From assembly GCA_012845835.1 (NCBI GenBank), contig JABAKD010000011.1, forward strand, positions 13,602,214 to 13,666,213: a DNA stretch of 64,000 nt, given 5' to 3'. Source of the stretch: Undaria pinnatifida. Taxonomy: Eukaryota; Sar; Phaeophyceae; Laminariales; Alariaceae. The position numbers and the translations under genes were made by a program. The stretch's first letter is position 1. Each line of letters starts with the position of its first letter. Below are positions 20,872-35,700 of the stretch, piece after piece. Below the pieces are notes generated by a model. It was not told where the DNA came from, did no database searches, and saw only the letters and a list, made by a program, of their open reading frames with translations.

Positions 20872-23800
20872 CGGGAGCAGGAGAGAGAAACCAGGAAATA
20901 TCGGGGGGGGGGGGGGGGGGGGAGCTCAGGATATGGAAGCAAGAGTCTCGATAACCAGGGTACTGTGAGCGAAAAAGTCTCGAGCACACACACGACCACT
21001 ATCAGCAGGTACCACCTACCACCTACCATCTACCACCTACCACCTAGAATCCTCTACTTCGTATGTGTATTACTGGTGATATTTTTTGATAATCATCACT
21101 TTAGCTCTCCAGCTCAACTCGTAAGAGGTTCTACCCTCAGCGACCTTCTGGACACGTCGTGGCCACAGGTGCCTCCCCTCCCCCCCCCCCTCCCCGGTAC
21201 TCGCCTTCACGGGGACATACAACCCCCGCAAACACACGCGATCAAAATATCGCACACGACTTTAGCTAAGCCCAGCTATTCCACGAAATCCTTAATCTCA
21301 CAGCCGAAGTGCATTGACATCGCCTTGTGAAACCTCTCCTCACCCCATTGGAAACCTGATCAAACCCGGGAAACGTGCGAGGACTTCGACGCATCGGCTG
21401 ATCCTCTCCACGGCGCCGGGCAGGTCCCGCTGGGCCGCCTTCAAAACCACGGACGTGCTGTTCATAAAAAAACCGTGGTATATTGCAGGTATAATGCAGG
21501 TATAATGCATCATCGGGTTAAACAAGAGCAGTAGCGTGTGCATCATTTGGTGAAAAAAGGCGTGTATCCTTTAATGAAAAAGACGCGAACCTACATTTCA
21601 AAATTGTGTTGCCACTCTTGAGGGAGCTAAACAAAAAAGTTGCCATGTATCTGGTACCTGGTGTATATGATGTGGTTACAAAACATGAAACTAAAAATAG
21701 GTGGGCGGCCAGAAATATAACGATTTTCCAATTCGAGGGAAATGGTAACAAGCGACAAAAACAAGGCGGCGTCAACGCCTCCATCAAACATATATCCGTC
21801 ACCATGCGGGTAAAAAAACGGCGGAGGCGTTCGAAAGACAAGGAGGGCGGGCGGGGGGGTGACAGGGGTAGCTACAATACGACGAGTGAAACACAACGCG
21901 GCGTCGAATACTCTTGCGAGGAACGGCTCGCACAACAAACGGCCCGGCGCCTCCCAAGCGACCCAAAGAAAAACGAGGTGTGCACTCTGGTTGACAGTGT
22001 GCTATTAATAGGCCTGCCTGCGAGTTGGTAAGAATTCACCACTAGATAGAAAACCCAATCAACCGATTATGGTTCAAGCCTTCCGCATGCTTAGTCAAGC
22101 CTTTTAGCACTGCACTCCCGATGCGGCGACACCACACTTGCAATTAGACTAGGATTGTTCCTTGAGGGGGAAAGGGTTAAAACGCATTCCGAGCCATAAA
22201 CGAACCAGTCAGACACAAAAACGCAGAGATGGTCCTTTAACCCATTTCGAACCGCAAAATATTTTTATAGACCAGGTATCACATATATTACACACGAATT
22301 TCAAGTAGTTCGTCCCGGAAACTGGAACACCTAGCCAGCTAAAATCAGCGGTCGGCATCTAATGATTAGGCCGTCAACCCCAGTCCTATCTATCAGTCCT
22401 ATCTGTCAGTCCTATCTATCAGTCCTATCTATCACTCCTATATATCAGTCCTATTTATCATTAGTACACTACTGTAGCCATGTGACAGGTACCATGTGAT
22501 AGATACGAGAGTGCTTGTAGAGCTCAAACGTCCATAGTACACATAGAGGGATGACATATAACAAGTGGGCAATATACAAAGTAAATCGTGTTTTTTTTTG
22601 CGTGCGATCGGTGGAATAAATATAGTTACATGTACAAATAAAATAAAAACGTGTAAAAATATGTCGGCGCTGGCACGAGAGCGGCCGAAGTCTTCGATTT
22701 AAACCGGGTTTTGAGTTGTCTTCGAGATAACTCGAGCTGAGGTCCACATCTCGCCGCGCTGTTTCCTGCACGTGCATCAGCCTGCTTGACTCTCCCGACC
22801 CTGCCGGGGTGGGCATCGGTCGTGCTTGCCTCGTGTCGTGGTGGCCTAAGGAAATATAACTTTTTGGCAATTTTTCCGTTCCGAAATGTCCAATGCGGAG
22901 CCGTACGTGTAAAACCCCTAAATTTTCCACAACAACGAAAAGGGAGCTACAGCATAGTAGTATTAATAGTAGCGTGGCAATTAGACCGTCGTCGTTTGTA
23001 TTCACCAGTCGCGACTTCGCGGCTAGCTATCTTCGAACATTGCTTAATTTTTGTTTGTTTTTGCTCCCGTTCGCGTACTGTACGAGTCTCGCTTGTTTTT
23101 TTTTCTTTTCTTGCAATTTTCTGTTACTCTTTTTTCTTCATATTTGGGTCGCTTCCACCTTTTTTTGCTCTACCTATATGTATCTATATATCTATATGTA
23201 CCCGCCGAAAGTGACGTATATCTACTTTCCAGCTTCTGGACAAGCCGTGGCAACAGGTGTCGTCCCTTCTCTCCCCCGGTTTTTGCCTTCATTTTTATCG
23301 CGAATAGGGTTCATCAATCCCACTGCTCGTCGATTTTTCATCGGGTGTTTGCTAACTCACGCTCTCGCGTTTTCCGAAAGTCAATTTGTGCGGAAGAAAA
23401 AGTCCCCACGAATTTATACGAGCATGCACTCGGGGAGATTCGAACTCACGAAACTGACCTATACCAGGCTCGAGGATAACCTGATATGACACCGGGGCGA
23501 CCGGCTATGTTAATCCCTCATTATTTGTACTCACCAGTCGCGGGTTTGAGCCTTGCCATGTTATCGCTTTTCGCTTTTTTTTTCAACAAGTATGTGTTGT
23601 TTCCTCCTGTTTGTGTTCGAGAGTCTCGACGTTTTTTTGTCTTCCTTACAATTTTGATTCTTTATGCTACTCCTTTTTTGTTCATGTTTGTGTTGCGTCT
23701 CCCTGTTCTTTTTGTTCTATATGTACCGGGTACCGGCCAAAATTTAAGCCAACACATAATAACGTATGCATGTATTTTACACTGGGTGCTGCTTGCTGCT

Positions 23801-26800
23801 TATCGTACTGTGCTGGTGCTGCCGCTGCTACGGCATGCTGTTTGTAGTTGAATTTACACGCGCATAAGAGTTGTACGGCGTTGCTGCTGCTGATACTATA
23901 TGTACGCATAATGTACTTCTACGGCTTGTGTTTGTCGTTGGACTGCCGCTGCTGCTGCTTGCTGTTGCTGTAAATACATGAATAATAAATACATGCCTAA
24001 ATATATATGTAGACCCTGTCGTCGCAGCGATCGAGAGGCCCGATTTAGACCAGGTTTTGAGCCGCCTTCGAAATAACACGAGCTGAGGTCCACTTTTCGG
24101 CACGCTGTTTTATGGACGTGCCCCACCTTGCTCGCCCCTCCCGATCTGCCAGGGGTGTGGCCTTGGCCGTTCTAGCGTCGTGTCGTGACAGGTCCTCGGC
24201 AAAATCGTGATTTTGACAAAATTTCTGTTGCGTAATGCCAAGTGCGTATTCGTACGTACAAGAACACGAAATCTTGTCCCAGCAGTAGTTGTTCAACAGC
24301 AGTAGCTTGAAGGGTACGAGCCCCGAACGATTGTCAATCGTAAGCCGCGAGTCTCCGTGAATTCACTCTGTTTTCAAGTTGGTTCTTTGCCTTCTTCCCC
24401 TTTGGATTCGAACCTTGTTGCTAGTGTGTACATGCTCCGATCCTCTTTTACTACGAATACTATATTTAACACATTTTTAATATATTTAATATATTTAATA
24501 TATTTAATATTCCCCTTATATTTTTGTTTTTTGCCCACCGGCTCAAGGCAAATTGAAAGTATTATCGTACGCATACATACGAAATACGATTATGGTTATT
24601 GTAACAGTGTCAGATGTAAGTTCGACAAATTTATAGGGTCGACACAAATCTTTATGAATCTTTTTGCAAGAGCTGCGCAATTCGCCGGTCGCCCGTTTTT
24701 AGTAATGTTTTCATTGGCCAAAACCTAATCAGTGGCAGTAATGGGCATTCATCCTGCAATGAACCATGAACCATGATGACCACATTCACGTCTTAAGTGA
24801 CACGGAAAATAAAAATAGTTAATGTATTAGACTACATCGTTTTTCTCACGATTGAATCGAATAAAACAAAATACACAGAGTATCCTTTTTTATTATAATC
24901 TCATTAATCTAGGTATTAGGATCGTGAAGGTATGTACACCATTTGTGTTCATGTTACTAGAATGTAACTGCTGCTTGCAGTTGTCGAACTGCAGCAGCTG
25001 CCGCTCCTGCTGTTGTTGGAATTACACGTACATAAAAGTTGTCCGACGGCTGCTGCTGCTGCTGCTGCTGTTGTTCGTCATCGTGTGCTGGATTACGCAA
25101 TTTTGTTGCTGTGTTTTTTTTGCACCTGATTCAAGTGTTTATTTTTCTTTACACTCAAGCACGTTTTATGTGGATGTTTCCCATGGTAGTGCTGTCGCAT
25201 GTACAGCCTCGATTTGCCTGTAAGCCTATACTAATAATATAATATGTCATGCATCCTCGAAAATTACGGGTATGCGCGGAGCCAAGGCGGGCGACAGCCC
25301 GCCGTGGCCAAGCCCCCCTGGTATATAATACAACCTTCAGGTAGATGACTAGACGACGGCAGATCTGTCGTTGACGTTTTTCATCGTAATAGGCTACACG
25401 AGGCTGACAAAAAACGTCTTTCCCCTTTCTTCCTTTCCTTCGCAACAGTTAAGTTGCCAGCTATTGCTTCTCACCAGTTGATCATCAGACCGCCGATGCC
25501 GCCACGGACATCGGACCTATCCATCCGGCAGAGCACACATCCGCAAGATAGCAGCCGAGGGGTGGGGGACAGGGGGGGCAAGAGGTAAGACATAAGCCAA
25601 TACATGCGACACATCAGAGCCAACATATATCCATCTCCTACTGCAAATTTGGAGGAAGCAAACTGCCTATTCTAATGCCGCAGCTCCAGAGAGCTATTGT
25701 AGGGCCCGGCCCTTGTATCATTCCCAAAAAATGTCCAACTCGAATTTCTAGTACTTTGCCCAACAGACTGCGGGTGCGGGCAAATTCGTTCACTACCCCA
25801 AAAACGATCAAATCTGCCCCCGGGTAATATATCTCCAAAAAGTTGATGCCACTTGAACAATTGAAAACAATATCAAAAAAACAAAAGAGTGCAACTTCAA
25901 CAAACTTATCTCCAAACAAGAGTTGGTGCAGTTGGGACAAAAATAGGTGTTCAACGAACCCGAACAAAACCAAAAAAACACCAAAAACAATTTCCTGCCG
26001 CGCGTTCTTACCCGTCCACAGTTTCCTCAAGCCGCTCGTACTCAGGCATTGCCTGCTCCATCATGTTCTTCATGTTCTCGCTCCCCGTTGGCGGCTGCAT
26101 AGCTCGATGGCCCGACATAGCGACCACGGATCCCCCTTCTCCACCCCCTCCTAAGACGACGCTGCCATCGCTACCGCTGCTGCTTTTGGCTATGATGCTG
26201 CTGCTGTTGCTTGTGAAGCTGCTCGTGACGCTGCTGGCGTTGCTGTTGCTGCTCGTATTGCTGTAGCGGCGGCCGTACCCGGCGACGCCAAACGAAGAGT
26301 CATCGACGGAGGCCGGCGGTAGCGCCGCAGCGCCTTCTTCGGGGCAGTCCTCGATCTGAGCGGGCTGGTCAAACGCGTCGCAGAAAAACGCCTGCCCGAA
26401 GCGTTGGTAGGATTGCATCACAAACCGGCAGATGTTCCCCCCTGTAGCTGCTTGGTCCATCTGGGGAGGACAGGATATGCAGAAAAGTCGGTTGGTCGCG
26501 GTGGTTGGAGGGTAGCGGGATGTGGAGGAAAGGGGTGGCGAGGCTTGAAGGGGAAAAGAGAAGGAGGAGGCAAGGCATGGCAAGGCAAGGCAAGGCAAGG
26601 CAATACAACCCAGTCCCATCCCACCGCACATCATCCCATTCCATCCCATCAAGGCAATCCAATCCAACCCAATCCAATCCAATCCAATCCAATCCAATCC
26701 CATCCCATCCCATCCCATTCCATCCCATCCCATTCCATTCCATCCCATCCCATCCCATCCCATCCCATCCCATCCAAGACACAACATCGGGCTGGGTCGG

Positions 26801-29586
26801 GTCGTGCAGGTTGAGTTGGAAAGCTTTAGCGTGGATGCTTGAGGTACCTGTGGGTGTGGTTTCCGCTGGCTGAGGTACGATTCCACGTCCCCAGCGGAGG
26901 CAGACTCTCCGTAGAACAAACAAAGCCCATTGGCGTGTCGTACCAGCTCAACGAATTCCTGCTCATGGGAAGGGAAAGGTCGATCGGGAACTGGGCCGGT
27001 TACTATTTAGCAGCCAGCTCTCGTGTGCCAAGAACAAAATGCGAGTATAACGCGGGGTCGACACAGCCATAGACACTGATGGCGTCACAGTTATCGATAT
27101 AACTTGTCGATACAGCTATCGGCATAATTTATCGACACAGCTATCGTCATACATGGTGCCACAGCTATCGATATAACCATCGATACAGCTATCGATATAA
27201 CTTACCGATACAGCTAACGATGCAGCAGACTGGCGTTACAGCTAGCGATATAGCGATAGATACAGCTAGCGATGCAGCAAGCTGGCGAGACACGTTAGTC
27301 ATAGAGCCATCGACACCGCTACCGCTGGTAACAGCGATGCAGATAGCAATTTAGCTTGCGATATACTGTACAAGCAACAACGGAAACAGGCTTCTTATTT
27401 GAGAGAGGATGCGCTTTAATACACTGTTGTTGTTGTCCTCACATTACCTAGCATAATCAAGTCCGTGGTCATAGCACAGGCTCCAGTCACTCTGCAGTGG
27501 AAGAATATCCCAGGCAAAAAAAATGTAACAAAACAAAAATGGAACACGTATGCCATGGTAACTGCAGGGACGAGTGTTCCGAAGTGGGAGCGCTAAGAGC
27601 GAAGCAGCACCCTGAATAATCCAGCGATTTTAAGAAAAACTACATGCCGAGATGTTTGTAAGTATGTCTATGAGATGTCCTTCACTATCCTTCATTCACT
27701 ACACCATGTTCTTAACATATCCCGGTCGCTAAGCACGATGCACTCACCGCCTGAACAGCCGAGCCTTCCGCTCCCGACTCAGACAAGGCCACGTCCGCCT
27801 TCTTTTGGCACTTGTGGAAGTTCTCCTGCAGGCGAAAAAAAAAAAAAAAAAAAAAAACGAAAAAAAGGGGGTGAAAAAACGAAAAAGCCTTCCTAACCGA
27901 AAAAACACCACCATATTGTACGTCACACACATGGACGGTCAACAGAGTGCTACAAGTACAACGATATGTTTGCAATTTGCACCGTAGTGGTTTTCACCCA
28001 AAACACTGGGTATACCTAATGGCGATGCAATACCGTCGCAGTCAAGGACCAAGCGGGATGGAACGCAAGCACACAGCAGGCCGGAGCGAAACAAGCCAAG
28101 CCGGAATACCACCCACCGAATCTCCGCAGAAACCGTAGAGATACGCCATCAAAGCCCATGCCCTGTTGTTGCAGGGATTCAAAGAGGGGGGGGGGGGGGG
28201 GGGGCCCCGTAGAGCGGACGGTACAAACGCACAAAGGAAGGGGACGGGTCACACAAGCACACGACGAATGGTATCAAGCGGGCAACAATGAATGGTGTCA
28301 ACCAAATGGTTGAAGGTATGATACCAAAGACAAAACACGTAGCGCGCTCGGCGAGCACGACATGGGTACTCGGGCAAGGGACGGCTCCGCACATGCGGTG
28401 AGAAACTGGGCTATACGGTCGGGCGGTCGGTTTTACCTGGCAACGTCAGCAACCGCCGCTCCCAAGCACCCGGCCATAGCATTCTCCGCCAGCCGAATGT
28501 AACCCGCCACCTGACATGCACGGGCCGGGGGTATCGAAGGGAGGGGAAAAGGGGGGGGGGGGGGGGGGGGGGGGCGTACTCATTTGTTACTTGCCTTAGT
28601 CATTTGGGCTTTCATTGAGCATTGACCACGCATTCCTTTCGAGACGGAGCTTCTAACGTTTATTCCACCGCAAAACGTATCAAAAAAAAAAAAAAAACGG
28701 GTGCACTACGAAGCACTAAGGGGGCTAAGACGAGGAGAAAAAACTGCGCAACGGGCTCGACGCTAACCAACGGGAACACAAAACGAGACATTCCCGAGAA
28801 ACAAGCCTATCTTCGCTCGAATTCCCATTCCCTGCTATGCCATACCCTTCCCTGCCACGCCATGACATCTCATCCCACCGCGTACCCTCTTCTCCCACTC
28901 ATCCATCCTGCCTCACCCCCTCTCCCCTCCCGTCCCCTCTCCTCCCCTCCCCTCCTCTCCTCCTCTTCCATCAACCATGCATGCAATCCCACCCCACCCC
29001 ACCCCAACCATCTCCCCCATCCAGCAGCAGTAGCTCACCGAGTCGATGGGGCGACCCTGCGTCAACCCCCCCAGCGCGACGGCACACCAGAACATGCACG
29101 TGGCGGGATCGTTGTGTTGGGAAGATAGGGGGGGTGCCGCGGAGGCCGACACGAGAGCGTCCGCGCCCGATGCATGCCCGACGATGTAGTCCAACGCGGG
29201 TGGGCCGGACATCTGGGAGGAAATGAGGAGGTTTACCATTGCCGATCGGATGGTGCTGGCGGGGGGGAGGGAGAGAGGGGGGAACAAAGGGTGGGGAGAC
29301 GATGGTCGGTAACCTGTGTGGGGCGGTACTGCTGCATGCGGTGCGGTACAAGTGTGTGATGCGGCAGTGTCGTGCGGTACTACTGTGTGGTACGGTACTG
29401 TGTGGTACGGTACAAGTGTGTGATACGGTACTGCGGTAGGGCACTGCTGTGTGGTGCGGTATTGCACGGTTGTGTGGTACAGTATTGTACGATTATGTGC
29501 TGCGGTACTGTGCGGCACGATCCTGGTTGCACACAGTGCTGTGCGGTACGGTGCTGTGTGGTACGGTACTGTGTGGCAATACCACC

Positions 29587-29624
<38 letters not shown>

Positions 29625-29625
29625 G

Positions 29626-29660
<35 letters not shown>

Positions 29661-29681
29661 GACCACCACCACTACTACCAA

Positions 29682-29738
<57 letters not shown>

Positions 29739-32700
29739 ACCTCTAGACAGTCCTACAACTTCCCAGCATCACCTCTAGCGTTACCATCACTATCACCATC
29801 ACCATCACCATCACTACTCTAACACCACAAATAAACAAACACAATGTCCGCACTGTGGGGTCCCATACACTACAATACACTACAAACACTTCAACACACT
29901 ACGAGTACAGTACAACAGAAACTGTGCCATCTCATGCGGTACGTTACGGTACCGTGTGGTACAGTACTGTGCGGTCCAATACTGTTTGGTACGACGCTAT
30001 GTGACACGGTACAAAAAATCTGCGGTTCCATACGGTATGGTACATTACCTCTGGCAGGTGAGCGGTAAAAACCCCATGCAGCTGAAAAAATCGTTGAGAA
30101 GGGAATTCTCTAAAGTTCCCACGAGGCCCGTCGCCAGCGAGGCGCTCATGCGACATCTGCGTCGATAATCCATCCGGCCACAAGGCCAGCCAGTAAGCCA
30201 TCCAATCAAAAAGCAAGAGAGCGGGCAGCGACAAGAGAGAGGGCAGGCAAAGCGCGGGAAAGTGGCGGGCAGCAAGTGGAAGAACGTGTCAATTCTGGCG
30301 TGATAAAAGCTTTACCCCTGCCAGGTACAGGTACAAAAGTACATCGCCGTTTCAGGGCCAAACTACTTGGAATTATTGTTAGACTGTTTCCGTACAGTGC
30401 GGCATGGAAGAGCTTACAGCTGCTGTAGTAGTGCTGTGAGTCGGCAGGATTTCACTATTAACAGTTAATCGGTAGCAAGAAGGTACCGTTAGCCGGCTAA
30501 CTGACTTTAGTCGGCAAGTCGGCTGGTGATGCCGGCTGATGGCCAGCCGACTTGCCGAATTAAGACAGGCGAGCGAAGCGAGCCAAGTAGCTCCCCTCGG
30601 AGGGGGGGTGGGGGGTGGGGGAAAGAAAAAAATGCGTCGCACATTAAACAATCCCTCCTACATATATAGAAACCAGATAAGTCGGATATCGGCATTTTCG
30701 GGAAACGACTAATGAATAGTCTAACTAGTAACTAGTTGGTGACTTACGCCGTGACGACTCGGCTCTACCCTTTAGAGCCCCAAAACCACTCCCTATATAC
30801 TTCGTATAAACTAGTTCCAAGTAATTTCCCTCCAAAAATGGTTTTCCATTTGTAAAGGCGTTAACCTCACCCCAGTCCTAAACCCAATCGGGACCCAGGT
30901 AGCGCAACGCTAGCAGGAAGGTGACAACCCGGGGATAGTCTCATGCAACGGTTCGAGGCCTCATCCCAACGCAATAAGGTAGAGCTCCTTTTTTATTGCC
31001 GATTGCCCGCTACAGTAGTACACTGACTGTGCAACCGCTTGGCACATACGGGAACAACGAGCAGTGGCAGTATGCGGAGTAGTGCCGGTTTCCGGTATAG
31101 TTCAGGTATTTCCCTCTATAGTGCACACACCGGCACTATACGAGAGGGTATACTATTATACTGTACTTACAAAAACGGCACAATACATGAGGAGATTGGG
31201 TACTGCAACGTCAAACGTAGTGAATACGATAGACATGACGGCTTCTTGCAGCTTCAGTAAATAGTACAGATTGTTCCGTTCTACTTGTAACTGGTAGCGT
31301 GACCACAATTAGTCGATAGGATAGACAGCAGTGTACCCGGCGTATACCGCAGCACCATGCAAAGGACTTCGAATACGTACGTTGCGCAATTAACACGATC
31401 AAATACGAACACAACCAATACGAATACCAACAGTTTTTCGAACATCGTACATACTACAAAACAGCAGGCGTGGCATCTGCCAGGATACGAGCGGTAGTCT
31501 ACGACATCGTCCAAAGAACAGAATCAAGGATACAAGCACATTCACGTGTATAGTAACATCATAGTTTAGACAAAAAAGCAAAATATTAATATTAATAGCA
31601 CAAATATATCTTATAAAAAATGAAAACACACTCCAGCTGTGAGATCGAAGATTTCGTCGAAACTCATCTTTGCAAGCTGTGTGTGATACTCCGATCGCGC
31701 GCATTACGAGTTGTGTGTCCTCATTAAGGATATAGGTCGGCGACTCCCCTTATCTTATCATAGCTCAAGAGCTCAAATTACTTCAATATATAATTTGGTG
31801 AAAAATAAAATACGTCAGAGCCGCTAGTTCGATGGTCTTAAGGGGCGATCTCTCATCTTTGCAAGCTGCGTGGTACTGTTAATACCAGGTAAGGTCTACA
31901 CTTATCACAGCAGTACTACTACTCTGCTGCTGTATCGCATTCCACGATACGATACACATGCCGAAAAACGCCTTATAAGATAACACAACGCCTGGGACGA
32001 ACTGAATTGCTCATCAACACGGGGGGAGAGGCACACACACAACAAAAACGAAAACGGTGATTTTTGGCGAGAAAATATCTCGTCAAGAGACGGGTTCTGT
32101 CTGATTCCATAGACGCCTCGCTGATATAGACGTTTTCACGATCCCCGTTGTGGACAAAAGAACCTCCTCGCCAATCCTCCGAGGGATGTTATCTTGCGCG
32201 TTATGCGGTACCATCAAAACACGCCCAAGCACACCATACTATGGGTATACCAGGTATAGACTAAGCAATAAACTCGTTCGGTCTATCATCCAACAGTAGT
32301 CGGCGTTTCTTGCTCGATTACCCGCGCGATGGCTGATTGTCTTTTCTTGAGTTTTCAAGACCTTTTTTTTTAACGTTCTACTTCGTTATAGCCCATAGAA
32401 ACGCCTTTGTTCCCCCTTTTCAACTCAAGACACCCCCGGTACTCCTCCAGGTTGTTTTGCCCAATTTCAACCTTGCTCGTCGCCCCAGGCTAACCCGACG
32501 CCAGGCCTAATCTAACACTAAACCCTATCGCTCCCCTCTCCGAACGACTCCAACACCAAAACCTTTACCCTATAGCCCTAAACCCGACCGGTTATTAACC
32601 CCTTTAGACCCCCGAAATCCCTCCCTATACTAACTTCAAGTAAAATTGTCCCCAAAAAGGGGTTCCACTTGTCAAGGGGTTACCGGTAAAAACAAAACCC

Positions 32701-35700
32701 GGGAGGTCCAAAGGCAAGCGTCGACCAGCCAGACAAACGGTTTCCTCCTTTGAAAAAAACACATCATCAATTTTTACTTTCCAGTTCAACTCGCAAGATA
32801 TACAAGTATTACCCTCCATCGACGTTCTGAGCAAAGGCCGTGGTCATAGGTTTCTCTCCTTCTCCCCCCCCCCGCCGGTACGAGCCTTCATTGTTAATGC
32901 GCATAGGGTTCAGCATTGCCGCCATTTGGCAGCTAACGACCTGCAGGATATTTTTCGCCGGACCGCCCTACATCCAGGGCGCGTCTTGTCTTTTTTACGG
33001 GCCTGTGACTACTAACATGAGAAAGCAAGTCACCGACTAGCTACTAGTTGGCTAGGTATTACGGTTACTTGCAGCTGTCCCAACGTGCCAACTATCCCAC
33101 TGTTCGGCTTTCCTCGTTGTAGGAAGGCTACTTTTTGTTTATCCTCCAATACTTTTTTGCTCTTCCTTTTTTGGGTAGGAACAAGGCTTGCTTGGTACCA
33201 GGAATATCATACCATACTTCTTGCGTATAACCCCTACGGATCTAAAATGACATTACGGCGTCGATCGCACGAAGCAAAGCGGATTGCCTGCCGGCTAGGG
33301 GTTAGCTAGATTCGTTCGGAATTACAACCGAAGGAGGTGTACGGCAAGCAGCGCGATATAACTTAGACTGCTCCACGCTCACGGTACAATAGCAATAGCA
33401 ATAGCAATAGCCACGCTACAATAGCCGATTTGTGGTTGGTGGTTGGTACATCCGCACATCTTGATCGGTTTGATCGCGTTTTCTGGGTCCACAAAGATAC
33501 GTAGGGACAGCTCACGCTATCGCTATAGTGGGAACCGAAGCACGTCAGCTAGCGCTGGATTGCGAAGGCAAATGAGTTAAATCGACACACGACGTGTATG
33601 AAAATACGTGGAAGTGTGGTGAGCTTTGGCGCTTTATTTTTCTCCGTCCGCCGGAGGATGAACAAAAAAAAAAAGGCAGACGTCATAAAGCGGTATACCG
33701 CCACGATTCCGCGCCACCGTGCGGTACAGCACAATACACTTACGAGTAGGTTTTTGACCCCGATCCGCGACGCTGATTGATCAACCCAGTCTCGTACCGG
33801 TTGTTGACACCGACTTCTTGCGGTACATCTTACCGCGGCTTCTCAGCTCGGCCGTCACCGTTTCCTGACGCGACCCATAACGCTTTCTGTCGCCAAATTC
33901 ACGACGCGGACCGACTTTGCCCCAGGCTCTTCACGGCCCATAGCCTTTCAATTTTGGACCATGGGCACGACGTCACGTAGCATCCATAGAACGACGCGCT
34001 TTCATATTCCTTCATATTTCGGATGCCTTCAGCTGTGAGATCGAACATTTCAAAACATTTCGTCGAAACGCGTATTTTGGACGCTGTGTGATATCAATAT
34101 TATACTCCGATCGCGCGTGTCGCGGAGTGTAAATGAATGAATGTCCTTACACTTACGTATGAAGGGCAAGATTCTATGATAACAGGTATACTAACATGTA
34201 CGATGGCCAACTTATTGGGGTCCATCAGGTATACTATCGATCATATGTGTGTGTGTGTTCTTCACATTAAACCGTTCTTCTACTCGTCGACATCCAGCAC
34301 ACCCAGTGTCCGTACTGATTCTTCACCCTAGAAAGATCAGCTCTGTGGTCACAAGCCACGACACAGAGATAATGCATCGTAATGCATTCGACAACGCAAT
34401 GTCATGCCCTAGTACTGGGTACGACAGGCACAACATACATACGTCAGCAACAGAAATACATTGGAAGAGAGAAATACGAAATAAACAAAAACAAAAACAC
34501 GTATATACCAGGTATATATATGACTTTTGTTATGTAACTTTGTTAGTGTTGAAGTACAGAAGCAGTAGTACTCTCAGGTCAGGTCAGCAATTAACAAAAA
34601 AAAAAAAAATCCCCTCGAAGAAAAAGGGGAGGTTGGAAAATTAAAAATAGGAAATTAGTGCTACTTGATAAGTAGTACCACGTACCTGGGGTATTCCTTC
34701 ACTCCAGAGTGACAGGAGGTTGTCCTGTGACCACGGACATGATTATGCGAACAACAACAACAACAGCAACAACAACGACCTGTACGCACGAGTAGTAGGT
34801 AGTGTGTGAGGGGCCGCTTGATCGCGATCAAAGTGTGAGACATACGCCGTATCATGCAATTCGGTTGATCGTCCGTCCGCGTATAAAAAATACTCATTGA
34901 TGTTTTCGGATTTTGGGATATACAATCAATTATTAATTAGTTGCTCGTTGTGCTCGGTTTGTTCCCTCGCTGGAATCGTTTCTTCGTTTCTTCGTGTTCA
35001 TTTCGTTCTGAGAATTTTCCATAGGTGCCGGCAGCGGGGTGTCGCGTGACATTGTGCCGTTTTTTTTTTTCTTAAAAAAGAACAAAAGAACGCTTCGATT
35101 CGACGGCAACGGCAACGGCAACGGCAACAACAACAACAGAACAAGCACCTCGTTTGGGACAACCACTTGCCGAGTCTTACTCGTTTAGTCCAACATGCCA
35201 GTAGGTCTAGCAGTGGTTGTATTAGTAGGTAAAATATTTCCAGCAGCAGTTCCAGCAGCAGTAGGTCTAGCAGTAGCTCGTGCAGTAGCTTTAAGGTCCA
35301 CGAAAAATCTCAGCCAACAACACCACAACAAGCGTCCCAAACCTCGGTGTCGAGTGTTCGGTGTCGAGTGCTCCCTGCCTGAGTCTTACTCGTTTAGTCC
35401 AACATGCGAGTAAGTGCAGAAGAAGGGATGGGGGTAGGCATATCAGCAGGTATGGCAGAAAAGGTCTACCAGGTATCATATAGGAGAGTCTTGAATCTTC
35501 CTTCCCGACCCGACCTCCTCTTGCCTAGTAGCAGGTATCATCACACTGCAGTACAGCAGCATACCACGCATACGATACTGAAAATAAAACATATACTAGG
35601 TACCTGGTATATATTCGCTCATCCCATCTTTTATCTTCGCGCTTTTACTTTCTCCTCCCTCCCTAGACATAACTCAGATCCGGGGTCACCAAGCGGGCTC

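Noticed and set aside
25638..26011. Continuation of regulator exon 9 as coding
   Set aside because: A strong donor at 26012 and exact phase link to exon 10 make this intron.
26369..26923. 184-codon minus-strand frame rich in WDGMGWDGMG
   Set aside because: Pentamer satellite of intron 8. Only its edges touch true exons in other frames.
29372..29822. Poly-Thr/Leu/Tyr frames
   Set aside because: Triplet microsatellite inside regulator intron 3.
30049..30156. Other open frame of regulator exon 3 (MSHERLAGDG, phase 0)
   Set aside because: It fits a shorter exon 4, but the phase-2 frame joins both neighbours (KRCRMSAS and CQSTIRSAM) and looks more protein-like.
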